Shown here: in pieces, positions 21,326 through 31,818 of the stretch | How the letters are laid out: every line of letters begins with the position of its first letter | Numbering within the stretch: the stretch's first letter is position 1 | Assembly: GCA_963920635.1 (NCBI GenBank) | Contig: OY987301.1 | Span: 54,070,560-54,134,559 of the forward strand | DNA: 64,000 nucleotides | Origin: Pseudeuparius sepicola | Lineage: Eukaryota > Arthropoda > Insecta > Coleoptera > Anthribidae | Direction of reading: 5' to 3' | Notes under the pieces: generated by a model | The model's database searches: none | What the model saw: the letters and a program-made list of their open reading frames with translations, nothing else | What the model was told of the DNA's origin: nothing | Made by a program: the position numbers and the translations under genes

Positions 21326-22078
21326 ATGTCGAAACAAATAATATCGGACGTGAAAAGACAAGTTGTTGAAAAAATACATAAAGATGCTAGAACGAATTTC
21401 AAAAGCCGAAGGGTACTTTTAAAAGGTTTCAAAGACTTAATGCAGGTTGGTTTGCAGGTAAATTTGCACTTAAAACTAAAGCAATGAAAACAGTTTTCAA
21501 AAAACAGGTTCCCAAAAATTTACAAAGTGACCTTGGGTGTGAATTCTTTAATAAGGACTTTGAAAAGTTAACTGAGAAATATAAAATTAATCATTATGCA
21601 ACATTTAGTGAAAAAAAGCTTCCATTGTTGAGACGCTTAATAGAACACTAAAAAATTTAATGTATAAAGAGTTTAACTTACGGGGAAATTATTAGTGGAT
21701 TGATTTTTTAGAAGAAATAGTCACGAAGTATAATAATTCGAAACATTCTGTAATAAAAATGAAACCAATTAATGTAAGTAAAAAAGATGAACGTAGATTG
21801 CTCAATACTGTTTATAAGAGAATTAAGCAAGCTGATCTCAAATCAAAATTTAATGTAGTAGATCCGGTGAGAATATCTAAAGTTCGAGGAATTTTCTCCA
21901 AGAAATATTTTCCAAATTGGTCAACTGAAATTTTTGTTACGATCCTCTTATAACGAACAACTCCAAAATGTAAAGTATCCAGATGTCTACTTAGTTGAAA
22001 AAATTTTAAAACGAGACAAAAATAAGGTCTACGTTAAGCGGCTCAATTTGGATAATTGACATGACAGTTGGATAAATA
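21326..22078 (+). pseudogene. INT: Polinton integrase, internally deleted
   Basis: This is a retrovirus-like DDE integrase of Polintons. The start MSKQIISDVKRQVVEKIHK is followed by FKSRRVLLKGFKDLMQ, where block B has LWQADLAQM with the first catalytic Asp. Here the sequence jumps to PKNLQSDLGCEFFNKDF (second Asp), so most of the first third of the core is deleted. The third motif is degraded. The C-terminal part has KFNVVDPVRISK and PNWSTEIF, and a chromodomain-like end (VEKILKRDKNKVYVKRLNLDN) near 21993-22060. Several stops confirm it is dead. Confidence 0.8.
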
Positions 22079-22308
22079 AAAGTAATATTCTATGATAAAA
22101 AAAAAAGGTTTTTAAAATTTGTATAGTTGTTTAGTAAAATTTAAATCTTTGTATTTATGTATAATTTTGAAATCTTAAATCTAAAAAGAATAAAAACAAC
22201 AGTGTTTTCTAAAGAAATGTTGTTTTATTTAAAAAACTTTGTGTTCCTGTCAGAAATTCAATGCCATCATCAATAATAATTCTTGTACGAATTTTTTTGT
22301 TGACGTGA

Positions 22309-22806
22309 TTATTTCTGCTGGTTTTGTTGTGAAGATTCACCTTCCGGATTTACATGCTTCCTCTTCGGACATTTTCCGAGCAGAGAAGCAGTCTCTTCTA
22401 CACAGTTGGTGGTGGGGGCATCCTCTAATTCAACCACTGCTCCCTCGGTGTCATCAAAATTAAATTTGTACTTTTGGCAAACTTTTTCGAAAACTTTAAT
22501 TTCATCTTTATTTTCTATATTATTCATTCTTATGAACTGAATTGGTAAATTGCCAAATTTTTTAATTAGTGAACTTTTTTGGGGGGAGTATGTTAGGGAA
22601 ATAATGTTTTTATCGTTGGATATCAACAGTTCTTTCACACCTATCTAAAAATAGGAAAAAATAATCTAAATTAGACCTTCAGATAGAAAGAAAGAAGTTA
22701 AAAAATCTTACCTAAATACCTGCTTCAGAACTATATAGAGTTCTTTTGGTGTGAGGTTGGAAGTTTCGTTGTTTGTAACGATCAAGGTGCAGGGGGTTGT
22801 TGCCAT
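22309..22806 (-). CDS. Small spliced gene of unknown function in Polinton block A
   Basis: The predicted protein is 140 residues. Exon 1 (22720-22806) encodes 29 residues from MATTPCTLIV to VLKQ. Exon 2 (22309-22644) encodes IGVKELLISND through a Gln-rich end SSQQNQQK and a stop at 22309-22311. The 75-base intron starts GTATTT and ends in a T-rich tract plus TTTTAG. Splicing gives one open frame without stops, which is why I choose it over the unspliced 109-codon frame. A TATA box lies about 60 bases upstream. The fold is unknown: a basic N-terminal half (SPQKSSLIKKFGNLPIQF) and an acidic middle. It lies between integrase and PolB. The intron is inferred from sequence only. Confidence 0.6.
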
Positions 22807-22866
22807 TTTTGTAATGATCTTATAGACAATTGTGACTTGTGACTAATTTCAGTTGTGCCAGAGTCT

Positions 22867-22875
22867 CCTTTTATA
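22867..22875 (-). promoter_or_regulatory. TATA box of the small spliced gene
   Basis: On the minus strand the sequence is TATAAAAGG, 61-69 bases upstream of the ATG at 22806. It is a strong match to the metazoan TATA consensus. Confidence 0.6.
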
Positions 22876-23041
22876 TTGAACAACTAATGACATTAATATA
22901 GAATGTAAAAATATCCTTTCTAATAACATTAAAAGCGTTGGTATAAGAAAAGCTGTACCACGAAAAATATTTTATTTGCTTTCTATAGCACTTGCGGTTT
23001 ACAACCGGTGTTCTTTGTTCTTTTAAAAATTAAAGCATAAA

Positions 23042-24860
23042 ATGAACAATAATGAAAGTGTCGACGAATTATCCACCAAAGTTCTGAAGAAAATTGGGAT
23101 GGTGAGTAGAATTCTTAGGACGAGGTGTGAATTTTCAAAATACATTAAATAACTCAATAACTCAATAATATTAATTGAAAGATGTATAAAAAATAAACTA
23201 AAATGTGTAGAAAGTTTATATAGGGTTGAAGCAAACTTAGCTCTTGAAAAATTATTTACAAAATTTAAAATGAAGCAAAGTCGAAATGTTAGAAATACAA
23301 ATAGGGGACTTACATGGAAGGACGTTGAATCCTGTTTTAGAAGTAGAATTAAGACGGGTGTTATAATAAACATAAAAATGAAAGATCCTTATATATTTTT
23401 TAACAGGGCTTTTAGGCTTTTTTCCCTAAAAATTAAAAAAGAATTAAAAACTTGTCTATTAAAAGTTAATACAACATTTATAGGGCTTTTTATGAAACCT
23501 CAAACAGGAGAAACAGATTATAAACATTTCAATACCAAAAATGAAATAATAGATTGTAACACAAATTTAAAAAATTGGTGTAAAGAATTTGTGGTTGACA
23601 ACATTTTAACTAAATTAGAGGATTTTCAAGAAAAAGGTAGCGGGTGGGCCTTAAGTAAAATTTTTCAGCTAAAAATTCACATTAATTATTATGTTCCTTT
23701 TAATGTTGGGTTATCTACATTTACTAAGTTACCTGCTATCATTAAAAATCGTAAAGCTGTAATTAACATAACTAATGATGATTTGTATTGCTTTCTGTGG
23801 TCTGTGGTGTGTGGGTTGTACCCTGCAGACCCAAATAAAAATCCTAATCGCGTCTCTTCGTATCCCCACTATAGCGAAGTTTTAAAATATGACAATATTA
23901 CTTTCCCCATTCGTTTATAGGATATTCCCAAATTTGAAAAAATGAATCAAATAGCAATAAACGTATTTTCTTGCGACATTTTGAAAAAGGAAATTTTACC
24001 GGTTTGTTTAATTAAAACTGAATATTCAATACGTATTAATTTGTTAATGTTACCAAGTGAAACACCCTGTACAACTGTACAAAGGAAAGGGATAGAAGTA
24101 GTGAATTTGAGCTTAATTATTCCGATTCAAACAATAGTACTGATGACATCTTTAATCAAAACATGCAACTTTTTCATTTTGCTTATATTAAAAATTTATG
24201 GAGATTTAGTTAATAAACAAGTGGAATATTTTTGGCATACATGGTTTTGTGACTTTTGTTTACTTTTTTTCATCAAAACAAGTCTTAGAAAAACATCAAA
24301 TTGATTGTAAACATTTAAATTGTTTCAAAACAGTTGTTCCGACTGAGGATGAAAAAATCCTGCAATTTAAAAACTTTAAAAATAAAATTGTAACACCGTT
24401 CGCCCTGTACTGCGATTTAGACAGCCTTTTAATTGACTATAAAGATATTAAATGTTCTACTAATTCTGAAAAGACACACAAACATGAATTATTCAGAACA
24501 GGATATTTCCTTAAATGTTGTTATGATAATAAATTATCAAAATATTGTTCTTATACAGGGAAGAATTGTGCAAACTGGTTCGTAAAAGAACTTGAAAATA
24601 TTGCCAAACAAGTCGACCATATTTACAAGAACCATCTTCCAATGAAATCTTTAACTAAAGAACAAGAAATTTTTTTTTGTTTTCTGACACTTGTCATATT
24701 TGTATAAAACCTTTTAAAATAGATTATGTGAAAGTAAAAAATAATAATTGCATGACATTATTGCTTTTCTAGACAAGTGCCTGTAAATATTTAAGACCTT
24801 GACATTCCAAAACCAGAATTAAATATGTAGGTGCAGGGTTGGAAACAAAGAACCAACATG
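23042..24860 (+). pseudogene. PolB: Protein-primed DNA polymerase B, N-terminal half, broken
   Basis: This is the replicative polymerase of Polintons. A probable start ATG lies at 23042. The main frame 23270-23920 has WKDVESCFRSRIKTGVIINI, DYKHFNTKNEII, KLEDFQEKGSGWALSKIF and RVSSYPHYSEVLKYDNITFP, all typical of the N-terminal region. After frameshifts, 24249-24707 shows a zinc-ribbon-like Cys/His segment (KHQIDCKHLN) and then the exonuclease I motif as YCDLDSLL, where the family has D-x-E. Past 24710 the sequence decays, with a trace of an HNH-like CHIC...C. The polymerase palm is missing. Confidence 0.8.
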
Positions 24861-25108
24861 TACAGGAGTGCACGAAAAACACTTTTGTGTCATAGGAAAC
24901 GCAAACCATAACTACTGTCGGTTAACAGCGAAATTGACCAATTGCGATCCCTAATATTTTCTTCGCAATTAAAACCTAAGGAGGTACAAATGGAATTTCG
25001 TGAATGTGTGAGAATTACAAAAATTGTAAACACGCTATTACACAATTCTAATATAACTTCTTACAAACAATATCTACCTACTGCCTTAGCTCAAGTTATC
25101 GTCTCAAT

Positions 25109-25640
25109 ATGTTTAAGGTGCTACAAGTGGTGATAAGTGGACCTAGAAAGGAAACTGCATCCCAGCGTGTCAAGTGGGTAGATATACAATCAGCGTTTAA
25201 GGGTAGGATTCGTACTGGACTTATTATTGCCAATTTGAAGCACAAGATAGACGTCAAAGCATTTTTTAAAGAGTGTTCAGTCTTTTTCAGTAGGAGAATA
25301 ACAAATAGAATAAAAAAGAATGCGATGGTCAAGGTCAATACAATATTATTACTGTTGAGGAGCTTAAAATGTTTCAACACTAACAATGAGATTATTTCTT
25401 ACCATACAACCATGGTACAGTAGTTTCCGGATAACGTGGAGGATCCTAGATGTACCGATCTGGTGGAATTTCATGAAATGAACTCTGGTTGGTCTCTGAA
25501 GGCTATTGTAAATTTACAAACAAATATATTAATAAGTTAGAGTTTTTTAGGGAACAAAATGCAAACATTTCTATTGGAAATATTAAACCCTTGTACCTAT
25601 CAACATTTTTAGTTATATCATGAATGCTAAAACATTATTT
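25109..25640 (+). pseudogene. PolB: Second PolB N-terminal fragment, different lineage
   Basis: A further copy of the same N-terminal PolB region starts within 250 bases of the end of the first: VKWVDIQSAFKGRIRTGLII, then FFSRRITNRIKKNAMVKVNT and KCFNTNNEII. After a frameshift it continues with LVEFHEMNSGWSLKAIVNLQ. It aligns with residues of the first copy (WKDVESCFRSRIKTGVIINI and GSGWALSKIFQL) but is clearly diverged. It is therefore not a recent duplication but a piece of another Polinton. Confidence 0.75.
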
Positions 25641-26216
25641 TATTATTAACCTTTTCCATTTCCAATTATTCAATGATATTCATACAATAAAAACTGCTGT
25701 TGAATCCATAGAAAATTTCAGTTGCATTTTGCAAACGAAAGAGAAAATATTTTTGAATGTTGGCTTACGATGCTAAGAGAGAAGGTGGTTAAAGATTAAA
25801 CATTCGGCTTTTTTGACAGCACATGTCAAGTTTAATGTGTAATCGAAAGCAAAGTTTGCTTTTTAAAATGTTTATTAAATTTATGAATAAGGCCAAATAT
25901 AGTGAAATTATGGAAAATTTTAACGTGTAACTCTTCTGGAATATGAACAATCCATGGATGGAAGGCGATGAACAATAGTGTCGGCGACTTTACCACAAAT
26001 ATTCAAAAGGTTGTTCTTCCTCTAGACACAATTTTGAGACTTGTTCGTAAAATACAAGCTTCGAAGTTTGTTAGAAGAACAATTTTTACCTGTAGAATTG
26101 ATGAAACAAATAATATTCAGTAATAATAGTGTTTTTATTCTACTGCATATACTTAAGAACTAATTTATAAGTTTGTTTCTATATGTCAAAAAGCATTTAC
26201 CTATATAAAAAAACAT
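25641..26216. other. AT-rich stretch, nothing recognised
   Basis: No coding region, inverted repeat or RNA gene seen. Confidence 0.4.
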
Positions 26217-27030
26217 GTCGCGAAACGTCTTTACTTTTTTTACACATTTATCCTCCGTAACCATTCGTACTTTGTTTCTGCAAAATAACTCTAAAATTCG
26301 TTAACCCAAAGACATATAACAATAATAAGTTTAATAAGCTGAAAAGTAAAGACATTTATTAATTAAATGACTAAACTAATAATTTTACACGTGAAGGTAA
26401 GTTGGCAAACACGTGCCAACTTAGAATAAATTAACAAATTAATCAATATTTCCAATCTAAGCAATTAAAATACCAGCCGAAAAGTAGGTCACCAAATGCT
26501 AACATTAACAATATTATTTAGTGCTGACATAAACAAAAATTCAGGTATAAATTTCGCCACTTCTTGGATCACCAACTAGCTACTAGCTGAGTGACCTGAG
26601 TTCCTTATTCGGTCTAGCGGGTAGCGACGGCTCCTACTAGGAAGCTGTAGAACGGGCAATAGGTTACTTGGTCTGCCTCGCTGGCGATCTATCACGGGCT
26701 GTTGGTGTTATCCTTGATCGGTACCAAAAACTGAGCGATTCGTCTCGACGCGTAGCTCCACGCGTCACTTGGCGAGAAGCGCTCCTACGCCTATCCGTCG
26801 CGATCGCTTTCTTCGTCGCGAGCCACCTCCACCAAGCCTGGGTCACCACCGCCGAAATGTTGTCTCTATGGTGAATAAAGCCTTGTTACGAACCCGATGA
26901 CCGTCTTCTTCAATTCTGGACTCCCTTACCTGCGTTCAGTGTGCGAAAACGAACTACCAGCACCCGCTGGGACCTGCAGCCGGTCCTGAAGGGTCCTAAG
27001 GGACTACGCGACCCGAACAGGGCGCGACGT
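26217..27030 (+). repeat. Possible solo LTR
   Basis: The stretch starts TGTCGCG and ends CGCGACG, near-perfect inverted termini. Inside, a TATA-like GTATAAAT at about 26544 is followed by GC-rich sequence and a polyadenylation signal AATAAAG at about 26873. This is the order U3-R-U5 of an LTR. I found no target duplication, so the limits are uncertain and a promoter of some other element is an alternative. Confidence 0.35.
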
Positions 27031-27904
27031 TATTTTTACCTCATTTGCAATACCCCTTTCACACTTTTTTTTTATATATATGGCACTCAATATACTGATG
27101 AAGGATTAGCGATGGGTCAATCACCCATCAACCAATGAATAAAAACGATTTATGCATAGAAATTACCCTTAGACCAGGTCTAACAAGTGCTATTGAAGAA
27201 CAAACCGTAGGATAATCCAGTAAATTTAATTGGATTTATATGGGTAATATTTCAATTCATTGGGTAAGAAAAATTTTGTTATCTATCGATAGCACACCAT
27301 ATAGAAAGCTTCAATCCGAATTTTCGACCATCAACCTTTTCCAGGTTTTCCGCCATCTTGAATTTAGTGGTAAATTAGTTTTTCGCGGATAACAGCTGTA
27401 TTTTTAATTTTACCAAAAAAATAGTCGATACCATTTTTAAAAGAAAAAAGGTGCTCTGCAAATTGGTTCTCTTGTCATTTTCTTGAATTTTGCATATATA
27501 ACAAGTTATAAGAAAATAATCTAGAAAAAAGGGGTTGCAACTTTTTTCACATCTAATATATTTTTTTCTGCTAACGACAGCGCGAAATTTTCTTAACAAA
27601 AGTTGTTCACTACAAAATTACCTATGATATTTGTCTGAACAACTTTTTTTTACCAGCAATAGTTTATTTCCGGTACCTTCTCAAAATTGCGCGCAACGTC
27701 TCCTGTCACCTCGTAGCGCCAAAGTACCTTGACTGTACTTTGCAAAATTTCCCAAGTTTTTTATACCTGACTTTATGTAAAGCATAATAATTAATTGTAT
27801 CCGCGCGTAGTAGAAGGTACAAGGACGAAAAGTTGAGTTTTTCGGACGGATGCAGACTTCACCGGCCGAGGCGCAGTCGAGGCTGACGAACCGCAGGAGT
27901 ACGT
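27031..27904. other. Spacer without recognisable gene
   Basis: AT-rich, with a GC-richer patch at 27660-27900 next to the large transposon's left inverted repeat. Nothing coding recognised. Confidence 0.35.
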
Positions 27905-28940
27905 GTAACATACAATATTTTTTATTCGAATGTGCTGTATATACCTATTTAAAAAAGTATAAATTAAAAAAATTAATAAATTAAATCAGAAATGATATTG
28001 TTTAGTTTTCATTGCAATAAATCCTAATTACCTATGAACTTCTAGTCGGCCATGGAATAGAGCAAACTATTGAACTGTCAATGTGCCTGACCAGAAATTC
28101 AGTGTATACTCAAACGTTCGTTGTGCTAGCGACAAACCATGAGCGATTGTTTTGTGTGCGAATGAACTTTCAAGTAACGGCCCTCGTAAAATAAACTAGA
28201 CCGCCATTGGGCCCATGTCCCTTCAACAATTTTTAGACATCCCGCAGAGGGCTCTGGCGCCCGCCTGGATAGCCGCCATATATTATATTGTGTGCTTTAG
28301 AGTGCATTCTAGGAGAAAAGCGAAATTTGTGTTGATATTTGACAGCCAATGACGTGTGCGCCCAATATGGCCGACCATTCGGTGGGACATAATATATGTG
28401 GGTGATAATTTGAAAACTTACCACTCCCCATATCTCAGAAAATAAAAGAGATATTTTAAAAAATTAAAAACCGTTTCGAGGATACAGAGGGGGAACCAAA
28501 ATAACATAGTCGGCGACTCACCCCCTCCAACCCCCTTACCCCCACCCTCCCCAACTTTTTAATCTCAAATAGCAATCCCCTATGTGTGATACGTCATTGG
28601 AAAGCTCTTAAAAAATGATTTACAACCATATCAAACAGTATGGCATTTAGATTAGCCGTTTTCGCACAAATCGCGAAAGACGGTATAAGTAATGATAATT
28701 TTGGTGGATTGGCAACTTACTACCTGACCTGTATGAATGCAGTATTAATTAATTTAATACCTTCTGTGGGTTAAATGAGAACAGATAATATTAATAAAAA
28801 TGACCTTGTATTTTTCGTACCTGTTAAGGGCTAAATTAGAACCAGAATCATATCTTTTATGGCTACCTGAACCATTTTCACAGCTGCTTTTGGTTTATAG
28901 CTTAATTGAGGATAAATAATATTATAAATACTGTAAATAC
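27905..28940. repeat. Left terminal inverted repeat of the large transposon
   Basis: The segment 28397-28940 matches the reverse complement of 42976-43518 closely, for example the stretch around gtcggcgactcaccccctccaaccccc. The segment 28045-28205 matches 43550-43650, and 27912-27940 matches 48322-48350. Confidence 0.8.
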
Positions 28941-29055
28941 TAGTACATTTGGATGAGTAGTTTTCAGCGTAGGTACATGAAAAAGTGCGTGAAAATGGAA
29001 AAGCAAATATTTTAAAATTATTTTATTTTATTTTTTATTTTTTATTTACATTTTA

Positions 29056-29262
29056 TTACAGTAAATGTTCAAAATGACTACCGTTGTTAGCAAGACAATA
29101 ATATAATCTATTTTCGAATTCCTGTTGAACCTTTTGAAATGTTTCTTTTGAAATATTTTGACATTCTTGTGTAATTCGTTGTTTAAATTCGTTAATATTC
29201 GTTGGTTGCGTTTTATAAACAACAGATTTTAAATGACCCCACAAAAAAAGTCTAAGTAAAGT
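29056..29262 (-). pseudogene. Transposase C-terminus of the large transposon
   Basis: About 65 codons with LWGHLKSVVYKT, the conserved turn after the third catalytic residue in IS630/mariner-type DDE transposases, then NINEFKQRITQECQNI and a terminal NGSHFEHLL. The upstream part carrying the second and third catalytic acids (normally QQDGAPPH and SPDLTPLDF) is missing. The gypsy LTR begins here and the equivalent sequence is not found on its far side. Confidence 0.75.
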
Positions 29263-29265
29263 TTA

Positions 29266-30117
29266 AGTAAGGTTGTTTTAGCCTCCAGATGTTATTTGGG
29301 CTTTATTGACTTTTTGCCCGGGCGCCAGGAGTGGTTTTTCTGGTCCAGAGTCTTTTGAGCCAGGGAGTTAGTGCAGGGGTGAAATCAAACCAGCAATTAA
29401 TTTAACAAGTTTCCCTCTATTAATGAGAAATACAAACTTAATAATAAATGCTATTTACAAAAAAATAAATAATAATTCTCTTTGGCTGGCGGTCGGCAGT
29501 GGCTCTCTGAAAAGATCAGTACGTATTAGTACAAGATATAAGATACTAATAGGGCGGACAAAGCAGGATTAATACACGGGAATCTACGGAAACGGCAACG
29601 GCAAGAGTCGGCAAGCTTCTACGTGCTAGGCGGGAAAATGGTTATTATCTAACTATATGTACAAGCTCAGTGGCCGCACTTCGGTAGTCCCGATAATTGC
29701 AATCGATACTCCCAAATAGCGGCCGGGTAGCGGGCGGAAATATATACAAGAAGGCGGTGGTGTAAGATAGTCCCGATGGCAGCTACCGATACTATCTTAC
29801 TGCCACCATGCGGACAGCGGACTGTCGGGTTGGTCTGGCCTACCTAAGGGTTATAGGCGTTCGACAAACAACGATCTAAGCGGCCGAGGATTTATTGCCT
29901 GGGGACTAAGGCCTGCCGGTTAGATACAGACCCCTGGCGCCATCTATCGGCGGTTCGGGTGGACCAGTCGGGCCAGGCGGCTGGTGGGATCGTGAATAAT
30001 GATAATGGGCGCTACTTTTAGAGGCGGACGGCAGACTAGGGGGAAAAGCGGGCTTACCTTGGTATAAACGGAGATTAATGATTGTATTAATTAGAGAAAC
30101 GTGGTAACTTCGTTACA
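29266..30117 (-). repeat. 3' LTR of gypsy element G (852 bp)
   Basis: Bases 29266-29831 match 40172-40741 of the other LTR. The remaining 286 bases (29832-30117, the start of U3 in element orientation) have no counterpart there. It begins TGTAACGAAGTTAC in element orientation, directly after a purine-rich AAGTAAGGGGGGAA tract. Confidence 0.85.
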
Positions 30118-30131
30118 TTCCCCCCTTACTT
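30118..30131 (-). promoter_or_regulatory. Polypurine tract of element G
   Basis: Minus-strand reading AAGTAAGGGGGGAA followed directly by the LTR start TGTAACG. Confidence 0.7.
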
Positions 30132-30188
30132 CGTGAAGAAAAGAGACTGACTCGTCAGTGTCTTTTCTTCTACCTCGGTTACCTGGTT

Positions 30189-31175
30189 TCAGAAGTGTCG
30201 GTGACTGCACCCACACGTGGGACAGCGGGGGTCGGCGGCCGGGTTTCGGCGGTGGCTGGAGCAGTCCCTCGTCATCGTGCCTATTTGCCCACAAACGGAG
30301 CAGAACAACACCTTCCGGCCGCAACACTTATTGCGGTAGTGTCCCGGACGGCCGCACCGCCAACAGACCTCCCCCGGGGTGGGTAGGTAACCTGGCAGCC
30401 TATGGCAAACGGGGCTGCGGGGGCGGCGACCGCTAGGCCGATCCGGGGGTACTGACGGGGTGGGGGCATCGGCGCGGGCCGGGACGGAGCTGGCGGAGAA
30501 GTACTCGGCGCGGGTGGGGTTGGTGACGCAGCCGTTCCTTCGGCGGCTACCAAACGGAGGAACCATTCGTCCTCGTGGAATTCGATCACCGGTGAATCCA
30601 TGGCTAGTAAACAAAGGTTATTATTGGGGGTTACAAGGACTGCCCTGTGCCGGTGCCGCTCGCGTGATCACCCGTATAGACGTGAACTCACAGTAGCGGA
30701 AACGAACGGACCCGAGGGCAGCGTGGAAGCAGAAGTTGTACGTCCTGTTTCCGCGGGACGGTGGTCGTCTAGCCTCCAATTCGGCCCGGAAGGCGGCGGA
30801 CCACGTGGAGGGGTCCGGGTGGGCCCGGTAGTATTGCGCCATGCCTTGGTGAGACGGGCGGTCTGGTAGGTCGGGGGGCGTGGGTGATTCGGCCGGGCCC
30901 TGGGCCAGGGCCCACAGAGGTTCTGGTCCCACCGGGAGTGGGATGTCCTCTACTCGGGGTCGTGGGGGCGCTTGAAGCCGGACCGGGGGAGGCGGGTCGG
31001 TCCTCCGGATCGGCTCTGTGGCTGGCGGTTGTTGGTTCGCGGAAAACGCTCTTGCGGCCAATTTTACCTGGGCCAGCCGGATGTTGGCCTCGTGTTAGAC
31101 CCGTCGTCGTTCGGCCGTGAGGTCAATGAGTTGCGGGGGCGGTCGGCGGGATTCCGGCTGACGGCTCTTCCCCAT
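30189..31175 (-). pseudogene. 3' ORF of element G with C-terminal CCHC zinc knuckles
   Basis: This reading frame follows integrase by about 17 bases. It starts at the ATG at 31175 (MGKSRQPESRR) and meets a stop near 31095. It continues through a Pro-rich segment and YRAHPDPSTWSAAFRAELEARR (30621-31061), then needs two frame changes. It ends with CWRCGRPGHYRNKC (perfect C-x2-C-x4-H-x4-C) and a second knuckle CSVCGQIGTMTRDC in which His is replaced by Thr. Zinc knuckles normally sit at the end of Gag and bind the genomic RNA, but Gag of this element has none. I infer the nucleocapsid function was moved to, or is duplicated in, this 3' protein. An env-like role is unlikely, since no transmembrane segment is seen. 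Confidence 0.7.
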
Positions 31176-31191
31176 GACGCTGGAACAGACT

Positions 31192-31818
31192 TTACAGAGC
31201 GGGCTTTAGATCCTTTATGTGGACCCAATGTAGCTGCTTGCCGGTGTCGTTCCGTAGGTCGTATACTACTGCCGAGTGAACCTTTGTCACGGTGTATGGC
31301 CCGGAATATTTAGGAGCGAGTTTAGTCGCGAATCCTTTCACTGCCGATGATAGGTAGTGTTCTCGCCGGTAAACGCGATCCCCTAGGCGGTCCCGTCGGC
31401 GGAGGTTGTAGTGGTGGCTCTGTGTGGAGAAGGCGTGTGACAGATGAGCTCTCACAGCTTCGAAAGCTTCCTTGAGCTTGGACAGTCGGTGTGGGTTCGG
31501 TAGGCGGTTTCGGGGTTTTCCAGGTCATCCGTAGATGGTTCGGTTCCGGTAGCTGTTTCGTTCTCGGGGGACGGTCGGTACAAGGCACGGGGCAGATGGA
31601 ATTCCCTTCCGAAGTTAAGAAAGGCGGGACTAAATCCTGTTGAGTCATGCCTGGCGGAATTAATAGCTCAGGTCGGTTAATCGGGCATCCCATTGTCGGT
31701 AGTTGTCTCCACAAAATTGAGCGATCATTGTCTTCAGGGTGCGGTTGGCTCGCTCCACCGGATTGGCCTGTGGAGTATACAGTGGTGTTAATCGGTGCTG
31801 GATTTTCATTTCTTGCAG
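31192..31818 (-). pseudogene. pol: Integrase C-terminal part of element G
   Basis: The fragment 31660-31815 carries RLTPLYTPQANPVERANRTL with the third catalytic residue (Glu in PVERANR), just below the solo LTR insertion. Frames 31322-31714 and 31192-31455 continue with the C-terminal domain: YRREHYLSSAVKGFATKLAPKY-type sequence, SGPYTVTKVHSAVVYDL and a final HWVHIKDLKPAL. Several frameshifts are present. The stop at 31192 is followed by the 3' ORF. Confidence 0.8.

Noticed and set aside
26664..27138. Arg/Ser-rich frames on both strands
   Set aside because: GC-rich part of a probable LTR. No domain and mutually overlapping.
30158..30869. Plus-strand frames over the 3' ORF of element G
   Set aside because: Antisense shadows. 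The minus strand has the CCHC motifs.
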